Below, piece by piece: positions 42,788 to 50,944 of a DNA stretch of 64,000 nucleotides (its first letter is position 1; the number at the start of each line of letters is the position of its first letter). The notes under the pieces are model-generated. The model was not told where the DNA came from. It saw only the letters and a program-made list of their open reading frames with translations, and did not search any database. Source of the DNA: Gordonia sp. OPL2 (GTDB lineage: Bacteria > Actinomycetota > Actinomycetes > Mycobacteriales > Mycobacteriaceae); the NCBI RefSeq assembly GCF_003797825.1, contig NZ_RKME01000019.1, forward strand, positions 45,025-109,024, read 5' to 3'. Position numbers and translations under genes: made by a program.

Positions 42788-43812
42788 CCACACTGGTCAT
42801 CGGGGCGTCGGGTTTCCTCGGTTCACATGTCGTACGCCGTCTCGTCGAGTCCGACGACGACGTGCGCGTACTGGTCCGCGCGACCAGCGACACCAGGGCG
42901 ATCGACGACCTCGACGTCGACCGTGTCGTCGGCGAGCTGACCGACGCGGATACGGTACGCACGGCCATGACCGGATGTGATGCGGTGTTCTACTGCGCCG
43001 TCGACACCCGGGCGTGGCTCACCGATCCCACCCCGCTCTATCGCACCAACGTCGACGCCCTGCGCGCCGTGCTCGACGTCGCGGTCGATGCCGAACTCCG
43101 ATCCTTCGTCTTCACCAGCACGGCCGCCACGATCGGGAGTGCGGGCCCCAGAGCGGCCCGACGTGTCGCCACCGAGGCCGACGACTTCGACTGGGTCGAC
43201 ACAGCGCCGGACTACGTGCGGACACGCGTGGCCGCGGAGAACCTGGTCCTCGAGTACTCCAGCAAGCACGGTCTGCCGGCGGTGGCCATGTGCGTGTCGA
43301 ACACCTACGGCGCCGGCGACTGGCAGCCCACGCCACACGGTGCGTTCGTCGCGGGGGCCGCACTCGGCAAACTCCCGTTCACGGTTCGGGGGTGCCGCGC
43401 CGAGTCGGTCGGCATCGACGACGCCGCCGAGGCCTTGATCCTGGCCGCAGACCGCGGGCGCCCCGGTGAGCGGTACATCGTGTCGGAGAGCTTCATCGAC
43501 CTCGGAGACATCATTGCGACGGCCGCAGCCGCCGCCGGGCGTCGGGCACCGCGACTCGTCCTTCACCGCCCGGTGCTCTATCTCTGCGGCGCTGTCGGCT
43601 CATTGCTGGCGAAGGTCACCGGCACACCACGGCAACTCACGATCTCGTCGGTGCGCTTGATGCACTACATGCCACCGATGGACCACGGAAAGGCCACACG
43701 TGAACTCGGGTGGCGGCCCACCCCGGTCAGCGAAGCGGTGGCCTTCGGCGCCCGCTTCTGGGTCGAACGCGTCGCGCAACGGCGAGCGGCTCGGCCGGAC
43801 GGCCCTTCGTGA
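42784..43812 (+). CDS. NAD-dependent epimerase/3beta-HSD-like SDR
   Basis: A 342-residue extended SDR from a GTG overlapping the upstream stop. The Rossmann loop GASGFLG is at 7-13 and the extended-SDR domain with SNTYGAGD follows. The active site reads Tyr144-V-R-T-Arg148: the usual YxxxK Lys is Arg, so activity may be altered or lost. The last three codons (Gly-Pro-Ser-stop) come from an inserted repeat module. It completes the fadD17 operon and would suit hydroxysteroid or dihydroflavonol-like substrates. Confidence 0.8.
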   Translation: MTTLVIGASGFLGSHVVRRLVESDDDVRVLVRATSDTRAIDDLDVDRVVGELTDADTVRTAMTGCDAVFYCAVDTRAWLTDPTPLYRTNVDALRAVLDVAVDAELRSFVFTSTAATIGSAGPRAARRVATEADDFDWVDTAPDYVRTRVAAENLVLEYSSKHGLPAVAMCVSNTYGAGDWQPTPHGAFVAGAALGKLPFTVRGCRAESVGIDDAAEALILAADRGRPGERYIVSESFIDLGDIIATAAAAAGRRAPRLVLHRPVLYLCGAVGSLLAKVTGTPRQLTISSVRLMHYMPPMDHGKATRELGWRPTPVSEAVAFGARFWVERVAQRRAARPDGPS

Positions 43813-43920
43813 CGCTCGCGGGCTCGCTCCTCAGGGAACAACAGGTGGTAGAGCACCGAAACCTGCTGTTCCACAAACTGTTCCCTGAGGAGCGAGGCGC
43901 CAGCCGAGCGTCACGAAGGG
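43803..43920. repeat. modular inverted repeat (CCCTTCGTGACGCTCG family)
   Basis: CCCTTCGTGACGCTCG at 43803-43818 is mirrored exactly at 43905-43920, and CTCGCTCCTCAGGGAACA (43823-43840) at 43879-43896. Between the conserved ends of each arm lies a variable 4- or 8-bp spacer. It lies between convergent genes, supplies the last codons of the upstream SDR and can fold into a long hairpin that may terminate both transcripts. A second copy with arms in swapped order is at 52481-52555. Confidence 0.85.
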
Positions 43921-43932
43921 TCCGCCACCGAC

Positions 43933-44847
43933 TCACGCACCGGACCCCTGCAGCAACTCGGCCAATTCCACCATCGTGTACGGCGCACTGTCCCGGTGAT
44001 CGCGATAGGCGATGAACTCCGCCTGTTGCGGACCGTACCGTCCGATGAAACCGCCTGCTGCGGTGAATATCTGACCGTTGACACCGCGTGCGGCATCACT
44101 CGCCAGGAAGACATACAGCGCGGCGACATACTCCGGCGGCGCCGGATCGAGCGCGGCATCACGGGTCAGGTCGTCGAGCACACCCCGGCGATGCAGTCCC
44201 TCGATGTGCGCGACGTAGTCGTCCCCGCTCGACAGCCGTGACTTCGCGCCGGGCATCACCACGTTGACCCGCACACCGTGCTCGGCGAGGTCGGCGCCCG
44301 CCGCGAGGGCGAGCGCGTTGACGCCACCTTTCGCCGCCGGATATCCACTGCCCCCGAACATCCCGAGAGATGCGGCCGAGCCGGTCAGGACAAGCGAACC
44401 GGCGCCCTGCTCGGCGAACACCCGTCCGGCCGACTGCGTCAGGTGAAACGCACTCATCAGATGAGCATCGATCTGGTCCCGGAATTCGTCGGGTCGGATC
44501 GTGAGAACCGTCGACCCGGCCGGCTCCGCGATACCCGCACAGTTGATGGCGATATCGAGCGCACCGAACTCGGCCAGCGCGCCGTCGACCATCCGCTGCG
44601 CGACCCCCTCCTCGCCCGCGGAACCGACCACGCCGACGGCATACCCTCCACCGCCGCGGATCTCGGTGACCGTCTCCTCCACCGCCACCGGATCCCGGCC
44701 GTTGACCACGATCGACACCCCACGGCCCGAGAGCGCGTACGTGACGGCCAGGCCGATACCGCGGGTCGCGCCGGCGACCACCGCGACCCGACCGGACAGG
44801 TTCATCTCCCCCGCCTCCGGGCCGCCGTACCGATCGGGCTCGGTCAT
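43933..44847 (-). CDS. short-chain dehydrogenase (last gene of CYP51 operon)
   Basis: A 304-residue SDR. GATRGIG lies near 26-32, NCAG near 107-110, and the Ser and Tyr-Lys of TGSAAS... and GYPAAKGG form the catalytic set. It ends with a C-terminal extension including FTAAGGFIGRYGPQQ, common in SDRs paired with CYP-type steroid or hopanoid operons. The ATG shares a base with the upstream stop (TGATG). A role as alcohol oxidase for CYP51/CYP123 products is inferred from the operon. Confidence 0.82.
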   Translation of the reverse strand: MTEPDRYGGPEAGEMNLSGRVAVVAGATRGIGLAVTYALSGRGVSIVVNGRDPVAVEETVTEIRGGGGYAVGVVGSAGEEGVAQRMVDGALAEFGALDIAINCAGIAEPAGSTVLTIRPDEFRDQIDAHLMSAFHLTQSAGRVFAEQGAGSLVLTGSAASLGMFGGSGYPAAKGGVNALALAAGADLAEHGVRVNVVMPGAKSRLSSGDDYVAHIEGLHRRGVLDDLTRDAALDPAPPEYVAALYVFLASDAARGVNGQIFTAAGGFIGRYGPQQAEFIAYRDHRDSAPYTMVELAELLQGSGA

Positions 44848-46115
44848 CAGACGCCGCTACCCACCGGGGTGATGGGGATCGAGCGACCGCGGTCGGTGAA
44901 CTCGAAGTCCGCACCGGAACTGAACCGTGCGATGGCGACCTCTCCGGACTCCTTGTGGCGCTGTTCGCCCTTCGACATCACGAACACCGTGGCGCCCTCC
45001 TCGTCGGTCGACGACGCGACGGCCCAGTGAGCGTCGACAGCGGTGCCGATCGCCTGCAGTGGTTCGGTGTGGTCGGCCTCCAGCAGTGCGACCCATCCGC
45101 CGTCGGCCACGGCTCCGGAGTCGGTGGGCACCCGCACGATCACGTCGTCGCCGACCACCTCGGCGGTGACACCGGTGTACTGCACCGGCCCGAGGATGGG
45201 GGCGAGGGTGATCACCGCCGCCAGACCGGCCGCATCCGAACCGAGATTCATCGCGGAGCGCAACCGATCCGCCGACAACCCCGCGATCCCGGTCAGCTGC
45301 TTGCGGAAGATCTCGCGAACCTGGTCGTCGCTCTCGGCATACCTGCGTACCGACCACAGGAATCCCAGTGACAGCAACTGATGCTGCAACGCGATCTCCT
45401 CGGCCATCCGGGCCAGCGCGGTCTGCGACCATTCCCGAAACTGCAGATCGGCGAGCAGCGGCCCGCGGTAGTCGACGAACCCGTCCGTCGCGGAGATGTC
45501 GATCGGGGTCAGTTGCGTCTGCCCGGCACGGGTGGAGAACATCTCCTCGGCATCCGCGGGTAGGGGCAGCTCGTCTCGGTCGTCCTCGATCGTCACCGTC
45601 CACTCACAGTGCGGCATACGACCTTCCGGCCTCCGGGGCGGGCGATGGACAGGGCGAATACGGGCGCGACGGTTGGTGGCGATCGCCGTCGCGTCGAACG
45701 TCGGGTCCTCGATGTCGTGACACATCGTCGTCACATAGTCGTCGCCCATGGGCTCGACGTCCATGAGCGCGCCGCAGTGTTGCAGGAAGAACGATCCGTG
45801 ATACTTGTCGATCACCTCGTATCGGAAATCCATGAACTGCGGTGGTGCACCGATGTCGAGTTGCAGACATTTGAACATGTCCTCGACGCCGTCGCCGTCG
45901 ATGCCGAGCGCGGTACGCATCCGGTGGGTGTAGACCGGGCTGGCCGCCATCCATTCCTCGATGGCCACCTGTCCCATGGTCTCTCGGCCGAACGCGCTGA
46001 TCAGGTGGGCCATCCCACTGCGATCGATCAGCTGACCGGACAGGAGGAGTTCGGGCACCAGGACGGCGAGCTGCTGCTGACTCAGGCCTTGGTAGGCCGG
46101 GGCTGGGAGAGTCAT
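44847..46115 (-). CDS. conserved protein of unknown function
   Basis: A 422-residue protein without a signal peptide or membrane helix. A central region has FFLQHCGALMDVEPMGDD (about 109-126) and TTMCHDIEDPTFDATA, with Cys and His residues spaced like metal or thiol ligands. This distantly recalls L-2-amino-thiazoline-4-carboxylate hydrolase-type proteins, but I cannot assign it. It is translationally coupled to both neighbours in the CYP51 operon, so it probably acts in the same pathway. Confidence 0.6.
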   Translation of the reverse strand: MTLPAPAYQGLSQQQLAVLVPELLLSGQLIDRSGMAHLISAFGRETMGQVAIEEWMAASPVYTHRMRTALGIDGDGVEDMFKCLQLDIGAPPQFMDFRYEVIDKYHGSFFLQHCGALMDVEPMGDDYVTTMCHDIEDPTFDATAIATNRRARIRPVHRPPRRPEGRMPHCEWTVTIEDDRDELPLPADAEEMFSTRAGQTQLTPIDISATDGFVDYRGPLLADLQFREWSQTALARMAEEIALQHQLLSLGFLWSVRRYAESDDQVREIFRKQLTGIAGLSADRLRSAMNLGSDAAGLAAVITLAPILGPVQYTGVTAEVVGDDVIVRVPTDSGAVADGGWVALLEADHTEPLQAIGTAVDAHWAVASSTDEEGATVFVMSKGEQRHKESGEVAIARFSSGADFEFTDRGRSIPITPVGSGV

Positions 46116-46126
46116 CGTTTCTCAGC

Positions 46127-46672
46127 TCACCAGAACGCGACAGGAGCTTTGCCGAACGGGTACCAACCGGGGAGGTTACCCGGGGCCGACTTCTCGATCC
46201 GCTTCAGCATCCCCTCGCTCATGGCGTCGTTCTTCAACATCTCGATGAACAGCGCGGAGACGTTTCCGAAGTCGAAGAAGTCACGCTGCCAAGAGAATTG
46301 GAAGTCGCCCGCATACTTGAACCAGCTGCCCTGGATGCCCTCGAGGGCGTAATGGGTACCGTCCTCGCGCGTGCGTTCGTAGATCTGTTTCCACAAACCG
46401 ATCATGTCGCCGGTCGTCTCGTCGATCACCCACGACTGGTAGGGGTACTCCCACCCCTCGAGGCCTTCCATCTCCTGTCCGAGGGCCAGGTCACGGATCT
46501 CGTCGCGACCGACGGCCATGAAGTCCTTCTCCGGCCCGTAATTCCAGCCGTACGTCGCATCCTCGGTGTAGAACTCGGCCAGCGGCTTCCAGTCCCCGGC
46601 CTTCTCCGCCTCGACATTGGCGTCGAGCCACCGCTGTTTCATGTCTTCCAGTTCGGCACGATCAAAAGGCAT
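46127..46672 (-). CDS. SnoaL/NTF2-like protein
   Basis: About 181 residues from MPFDRAELED (GGAGAG upstream); a GTG five codons earlier lacks a site. The pattern (helix, then WKPLAEFYTEDATYGWNYG and a beta-rich WVIDETTGDMIGLWKQIYER) is the cone-shaped NTF2/SnoaL fold used by ketosteroid isomerases, limonene-epoxide hydrolases and many P450-associated proteins. No clear catalytic Asp pair can be assigned. It lies directly downstream of the ferredoxin gene in the CYP51 operon and may isomerise or hydrate its product. Confidence 0.72.
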   Translation of the reverse strand: MPFDRAELEDMKQRWLDANVEAEKAGDWKPLAEFYTEDATYGWNYGPEKDFMAVGRDEIRDLALGQEMEGLEGWEYPYQSWVIDETTGDMIGLWKQIYERTREDGTHYALEGIQGSWFKYAGDFQFSWQRDFFDFGNVSALFIEMLKNDAMSEGMLKRIEKSAPGNLPGWYPFGKAPVAFW

Positions 46673-46687
46673 CTTGCGTCTCTCCAC

Positions 46688-46882
46688 TCACTCGTCTTCC
46701 ACAATTTTCAGGGCTTGCGTGGGGCAGTACATGACCGCGGCCTCGATCTCGGTGCGGCGGCTCTCGTCGGGTTCTTTGTCCAGGATCTCGACGTGGTCGG
46801 AATGGGCCCGGAAGACCTCCGGAGCCTCCATCTCGCACATACCGTGCCCCTGGCAGATATCCAGGTCCACCTCGACGCGCAT
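46688..46882 (-). CDS. [3Fe-4S]-type ferredoxin partner of CYP51
   Basis: A 64-residue single-cluster ferredoxin. Visible ligands are Cys10, Cys16 and Cys53 (CQGHGMC and YCPTQAL); His13 occupies the position of the second Cys, giving the CxxHxxC form seen in mycobacterial P450 ferredoxins. Such proteins carry electrons from a reductase to P450s. It starts 5 bp after the CYP51 stop and matches the position of M. tuberculosis Rv0763c, the known CYP51 partner (from memory). The unusual His may tune cluster type and potential. Confidence 0.92.
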   Translation of the reverse strand: MRVEVDLDICQGHGMCEMEAPEVFRAHSDHVEILDKEPDESRRTEIEAAVMYCPTQALKIVEDE

Positions 46883-46887
46883 AGCAC

Positions 46888-48246
46888 TCACCCCTTCGCG
46901 CCGGCTCGCCTGCGGTAGCGCACCCGGCACGGCTGCTGGAGCTGGACGACCATCTTGGAGTGGTCGTTGCGGTAGGTGTCCGACGGTTGCAGCATCTCGA
47001 ACTCGTAGTTCTGGAACAGCACCGAGAAGATCGCCTTGAGTTGCATGATCGCGAATTGTGCACCCACGCAACGGTGTCGGCCCGCGCCGAACGGAATCCA
47101 CGTCCACCGGTTGACCAGGTCCTCGGTGCGGGGCTTGTTGTACCGGTCCGGATCAAAGGTGTCCGGGCTGTCGAAGTCCTCGGGCAGCCGGTTGGACACG
47201 GCGGGTGATACCGCGATCGACTGGCCGGCCTTGATCTCGAAGTCCTCGATATGAAAGTCCTTCTGCACGAGTCGCATCAGGATGATCAGCGGCGGATGCA
47301 GACGGAGCGCCTCCTTGAGAGCGTTCTCCAGCAACGGCATCTGCCGGGTGTGGGCAAAGGTGTACTCCGGTCGTTCGCCGTCCGGTGTGTCGCCATAGAT
47401 CTCGTCGAGCTCGTCATAGACCCGCTGCATGTAGTCGGGGTTGCGCAACAGTTCGATGAGCGTCCACGCCGCGGTGCCCTGGGTGGTGTGGTGCCCGGCG
47501 AACATCATCGAGATGAACATGCCGGTGATCGTGTTGGCGTCGAAGCCCACCTGGATCAGGACATCCATCAGGTCGCGGTCGGCTTTGTCCTCGGTCGGAT
47601 TGGCGACACGGTCGTTCATCACACCTTGGATGAACTCGACCAGCTCGGCGCGGGCGGCATCGCGTTTGCGGAAACTCTCGATGTCGGCATACGCGTCCAC
47701 GTAGGCGATCGGGTCGGTGCCCTTCTCGAGATCGTGGAACAGTTCGGAGACGTGCTTGGTGAGCTGTTCCCGGAACTTGCGACCGATCAGGCAGGCCGAT
47801 GACGTGTACAGGGTCAGCTCGCCGAAGAACTCGAGGAGATCGATCTCGCCCTCGTCGCCCCAGCCGGCGATGATGCGCTCCGCCTCGTTCGGGATGGTCA
47901 CCGCATGCTGTTTCATGTGCGGGCCCTTGAGCGCCGAATTGTGGATGGCCTTCGAGCGTTCCTCGGGGCTCGCGTCGAAGACGACTCCCTCGCCGAACAC
48001 CGGTGTCATGAACGGGTAGGCCGCGGCCTGATCCAGATCCTCCTCCGGAGCGCGGAAGAACTCCTCGTTGGCGGCCGCGCCGGACACCAGCACGACCTCC
48101 CGGTCCGCCAGCTGGAACTGCCCGACGTCACCGCATTCCTCCCGGACGCGCCAGAAGAGTCCGATCGGGTCGGACGCGAGTTCGTCGAGGTGTCCGTGCT
48201 CGCCGTCTCCACCGGAGACGCGTCGCGGCTTGGTCAGAGCGGTCAT
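46888..48246 (-). CDS. cyp51: sterol 14alpha-demethylase CYP51
   Basis: A 452-residue P450 matching the CYP51 family end to end. The B'/C signature AYPFMTPVFGEGVVFDAS covers about 76-93, the I-helix AGHHT is at 250-254 (the His form), ExxR is EALR 312-315 and the haem loop FGAGRHRCVG is at 386-395 (Cys393). MtCYP51 demethylates lanosterol-type sterols in vitro. Its ATG overlaps the upstream SDR stop. No sterol-synthesis genes are visible nearby, so the physiological substrate is uncertain: an imported sterol or another isoprenoid. Confidence 0.95.
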   Translation of the reverse strand: MTALTKPRRVSGGDGEHGHLDELASDPIGLFWRVREECGDVGQFQLADREVVLVSGAAANEEFFRAPEEDLDQAAAYPFMTPVFGEGVVFDASPEERSKAIHNSALKGPHMKQHAVTIPNEAERIIAGWGDEGEIDLLEFFGELTLYTSSACLIGRKFREQLTKHVSELFHDLEKGTDPIAYVDAYADIESFRKRDAARAELVEFIQGVMNDRVANPTEDKADRDLMDVLIQVGFDANTITGMFISMMFAGHHTTQGTAAWTLIELLRNPDYMQRVYDELDEIYGDTPDGERPEYTFAHTRQMPLLENALKEALRLHPPLIILMRLVQKDFHIEDFEIKAGQSIAVSPAVSNRLPEDFDSPDTFDPDRYNKPRTEDLVNRWTWIPFGAGRHRCVGAQFAIMQLKAIFSVLFQNYEFEMLQPSDTYRNDHSKMVVQLQQPCRVRYRRRAGAKG

Positions 48247-49061
48247 GAGTCCGTTCCTTTCGAGTCGGCAGACTGCTGTTCGCGTTTCGCCCGCGGGATG
48301 GCTCCTTCGGCCTCGACCTCGACCGAACGCATGTGCGCGCCGCGCGGCATCTCGACCATCGCGGAGACCGCCTGGGCGATGTGTTCGGGCGACAGGAAGT
48401 TCCCGTGGCGGGCGAGGCCGTGTCTGATCCAGTCGTTGAGCATGTTCTCGGTGGTCGCCGGATCGAGGTTCATCCCCATCCCGGTGAGGGTCTGTCCGGG
48501 CCGGACGACGCCGGCACGCACCCCGGTGCCCTCGAGTTCCAGCTGGATGGTGGCGACGAGTCCGTCGATGCCCGCCTTCGCCGCCACATACGCCGACGAC
48601 CAGGGACGCGGCCGGATCGCCACGTCCGATCCGATGAAGACGAAATCGCCACGCGTGCGGTCGATCATGCCGGGTATGGCCGCACGGAAGATGCGGTAGG
48701 CACCGTTGAGATGGATGTTGATCTGGTCGGTGAACTCCTCCGGCGAGGTCTCGTACGACAGCCCCACCGCGAGGTCACCGGCTCCCGCCACCACGATCTC
48801 CAGCGGTCCGAGCGCTGCCTCGGATTTCGCGACGCAGTCGACGACCGAAGCAGGGTCGGTGACGTCGAGCGGGACGGCCACCGCCTCGCCGCCCGCCGCG
48901 GTGATCTTGTCGGCGAGTTCCTGCAGCCGATCGACCCGACGCGCTGCCAGCGCGATCGGATACTTGCGCGCCGCAAGGTATTCCGCGGTCGCCGCGCCGA
49001 TGCCCGACGACGCGCCGGCGACGAGCACCGGTCGACGTTCGGGATGAGGGATGTATGCCAT
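48243..49061 (-). CDS. short-chain dehydrogenase (Rv0765c-like)
   Basis: A 272-residue SDR. GASSGIG is at 16-22; the usual NAG is replaced by VAGAG; the active site includes IGSDV and AYVAAK (Tyr and Lys). A longer C-terminal tail with charged residues (residues 245-272) is present. It is co-translated with CYP123 (TGATG) and CYP51 (ATGA) and holds the same place as M. tuberculosis Rv0765c. It probably oxidises or reduces a P450 product. The NAG change deserves attention but a related motif occurs in other members. Confidence 0.85.
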   Translation of the reverse strand: MAYIPHPERRPVLVAGASSGIGAATAEYLAARKYPIALAARRVDRLQELADKITAAGGEAVAVPLDVTDPASVVDCVAKSEAALGPLEIVVAGAGDLAVGLSYETSPEEFTDQINIHLNGAYRIFRAAIPGMIDRTRGDFVFIGSDVAIRPRPWSSAYVAAKAGIDGLVATIQLELEGTGVRAGVVRPGQTLTGMGMNLDPATTENMLNDWIRHGLARHGNFLSPEHIAQAVSAMVEMPRGAHMRSVEVEAEGAIPRAKREQQSADSKGTDS

Positions 49062-50299
49062 CAGCGCACCTGCACTCTCACGGGGAGTTCGGCGAAGCCA
49101 CGCACGTTCACCGAATGGACTCGGACTGCGTTGTCGATGTCGATGTCAACGCTCCGGATGGACCGGGCCACCTCGTCGAGACCGATGTTGGACTCGAGCC
49201 GTGCGAGGTGCGCGCCGAGGCAGAAATGGGTGCCCATACCGAAACTCATCAGGGCCTGGCTGCAGTCCCGGCCGATCTGGTACTCATCGGCGTCCTCGAA
49301 CACGGTCTCGTCGCGGTTCGCCGACCCCACGAGGAGCAGCACGCGGTCCCCTTCCGGGATGGTGATGTCGCCGTAGGTGACATCGGCGGCAACCTTGCGC
49401 AGAACCATCTGCGTCGAGTTGTCGTAGCGCAGCGTCTCTTCGGTCCAGTCCGGCACAACGTCGGGATCGGCGATCACCTTGGCGAGCTCATTCGGGTTCC
49501 GCCAGCCCCAATACAGCGCGTTCGCCAGCAGTTTCGTGGTCGTCTCGTTGCCGGCCACCACCATCAGCACCATGAAGCCGACGATCTCGTCCTCACTGAG
49601 CGTGGTCTTCTCGCCGGTCTCGTCATCGTCGACCTCGGCTTCGATGAGCGCCGAGACGAGATCCTCGCCGAGGTTCTTGCGCCGGTCCGCGATGAGCTCG
49701 GTGTAGTACTTGTGCAGTTCGATGTAGGCGTACACAGCCGCCTCGGGGATGTCGAGCACCCCTTCTTCCCGGTGCAACAACAGGTCCGACTGCTGACGCA
49801 GGAAAGCGCGATCCGCCTCGGGGACACCGAGCAGCTCGGACACGACATCCATCGGGAGCAGACCCGCGAAGTCCGCTACGTAATCGAACTCACCCATCTC
49901 CAGGCATCGGCTCCAATGCTGCTGCGTCAGTGCGATGATGCGGTCGGACAGGTCGTTGACCCGACGCGGGGTGAAACCCTTCGACACCAGCTTGCGGATG
50001 CGCATGTGCCTCGGATCGTCCATGGCCAGGAACGACATCGACTTGTGGGCGTCCGGACCGTAGGACGACGGGTCCATCGACACGCCCCAGGCGTTGGACA
50101 GGTTCACGCTGTCCCGGAAGCCGGCACGGACGTCGGCGTGGTTGGCCAACGCCCAGAAGTTCATCTCGGCGTTGTAGTAGACGGGCGCCTCGTGACGCAG
50201 ACGCGCGTACGTGGGGTACGGATCCTCGTGGAAGCCATAGGCATACGGATCGAACGGGACACGGTGTTCCATCCCCGCTCCCGTGGCGGTTTCGGTCAT
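49061..50299 (-). CDS. cyp123: cytochrome P450 CYP123
   Basis: A 412-residue P450. I-helix AGNETT (249-254), ExxR Glu288-Arg291 (EETLR) and haem loop FGMGTHFCLG (353-362, Cys360). Overall pattern (FHEDPYPTYARLRHEAPVYY, SMSFLAMDDPRHMRIRKLVS) matches M. tuberculosis CYP123 (Rv0766c) from memory. The start is the ATG overlapping the TetR stop (GGAGAA upstream); a GTG one codon earlier is possible. Likely receives electrons from the shared ferredoxin. Substrate unknown. Confidence 0.9.
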   Translation of the reverse strand: MTETATGAGMEHRVPFDPYAYGFHEDPYPTYARLRHEAPVYYNAEMNFWALANHADVRAGFRDSVNLSNAWGVSMDPSSYGPDAHKSMSFLAMDDPRHMRIRKLVSKGFTPRRVNDLSDRIIALTQQHWSRCLEMGEFDYVADFAGLLPMDVVSELLGVPEADRAFLRQQSDLLLHREEGVLDIPEAAVYAYIELHKYYTELIADRRKNLGEDLVSALIEAEVDDDETGEKTTLSEDEIVGFMVLMVVAGNETTTKLLANALYWGWRNPNELAKVIADPDVVPDWTEETLRYDNSTQMVLRKVAADVTYGDITIPEGDRVLLLVGSANRDETVFEDADEYQIGRDCSQALMSFGMGTHFCLGAHLARLESNIGLDEVARSIRSVDIDIDNAVRVHSVNVRGFAELPVRVQVR

Positions 50300-50880
50300 C
50301 ACTTCTCCATCAGTAGATGTGCGGCTGCGACAAGACGTTCCGAGGTCTGCTCGTACGACATGTGGCCCATTCCCGCATGCACCAACCCACCGGCGTAGAT
50401 CATCTCGAGTGCGTCGAGCAGTGGCCCGGGATTATCCGGGTCCACCTCGAGCGCCTCCGCCAGGCGGCGCCGGATGAAGCCGCCGATACGCAGACGCAGG
50501 TGCTCGACATCCGGGTCGGTTCCGAGCAGTGCCATGGTCACGGCACCACCGAGCTGACCCTCCCCGGCCACCACCATGGACACTTCGCGCAGCACCTGGG
50601 CGACACGCTCGGCGGGCGCTGCCGAGAGGTCCGGCTCAGGCACGCCCGCACTCAGTCGACGCCAGAACACCTCGGCGACGAGGTGACTCTTCGATGAGAA
50701 GTACGTGTATGCCGTGGCCGGCGCGACACCCGCCAGCTTGGCGACGGTACGCACGGTGAGCCCGTCGAAACCCTCGGTGTTGAGTACCTCGACCGCCGCG
50801 TCGGTGAGCCGGGTGACGGTCTCCGCCTGCTGCTGGGTGAGCCTCCGGCGGGTGGATTCCTGGGACACGGGACTGGACAT
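50299..50880 (-). CDS. TetR-family regulator of the CYP51 locus
   Basis: A 193-residue regulator. The N-terminal helix-turn-helix (VRTVAKLAGVAPATAYTYFS, about 43-62) is typical TetR. It is the first gene of the minus operon and diverges from the aldehyde dehydrogenase operon across 64 bp, matching M. tuberculosis Rv0767c. It therefore probably controls both directions of the locus. Ligand unknown; a sterol or isoprenoid intermediate is a fair guess. Confidence 0.87.
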   Translation of the reverse strand: MSSPVSQESTRRRLTQQQAETVTRLTDAAVEVLNTEGFDGLTVRTVAKLAGVAPATAYTYFSSKSHLVAEVFWRRLSAGVPEPDLSAAPAERVAQVLREVSMVVAGEGQLGGAVTMALLGTDPDVEHLRLRIGGFIRRRLAEALEVDPDNPGPLLDALEMIYAGGLVHAGMGHMSYEQTSERLVAAAHLLMEK

Positions 50881-50944
50881 GTGAGCGAGGCTACACTAGG
50901 TTTGAACGCGAGTCCAGACACCTGTCCAGATGGAGTTCCAGACC
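50881..50944. promoter_or_regulatory. 64-bp divergent control region of the CYP51 locus
   Basis: It holds two copies of GTCCAG in direct order (50912-50917 and 50924-50929) and CTAGTG/TACACTAGG next to the TetR start. TAGTGT on the minus strand (50892-50897) fits a -10 with a very short leader. No good palindrome is present, so the TetR site is not evident; the repeated half-sites are candidates. Confidence 0.4.

Noticed and set aside
50912..50929. GTCCAG direct repeats as TetR operator
   Set aside because: TetR sites are normally palindromic; these are direct repeats only, so left as a weak candidate in the divergent region.
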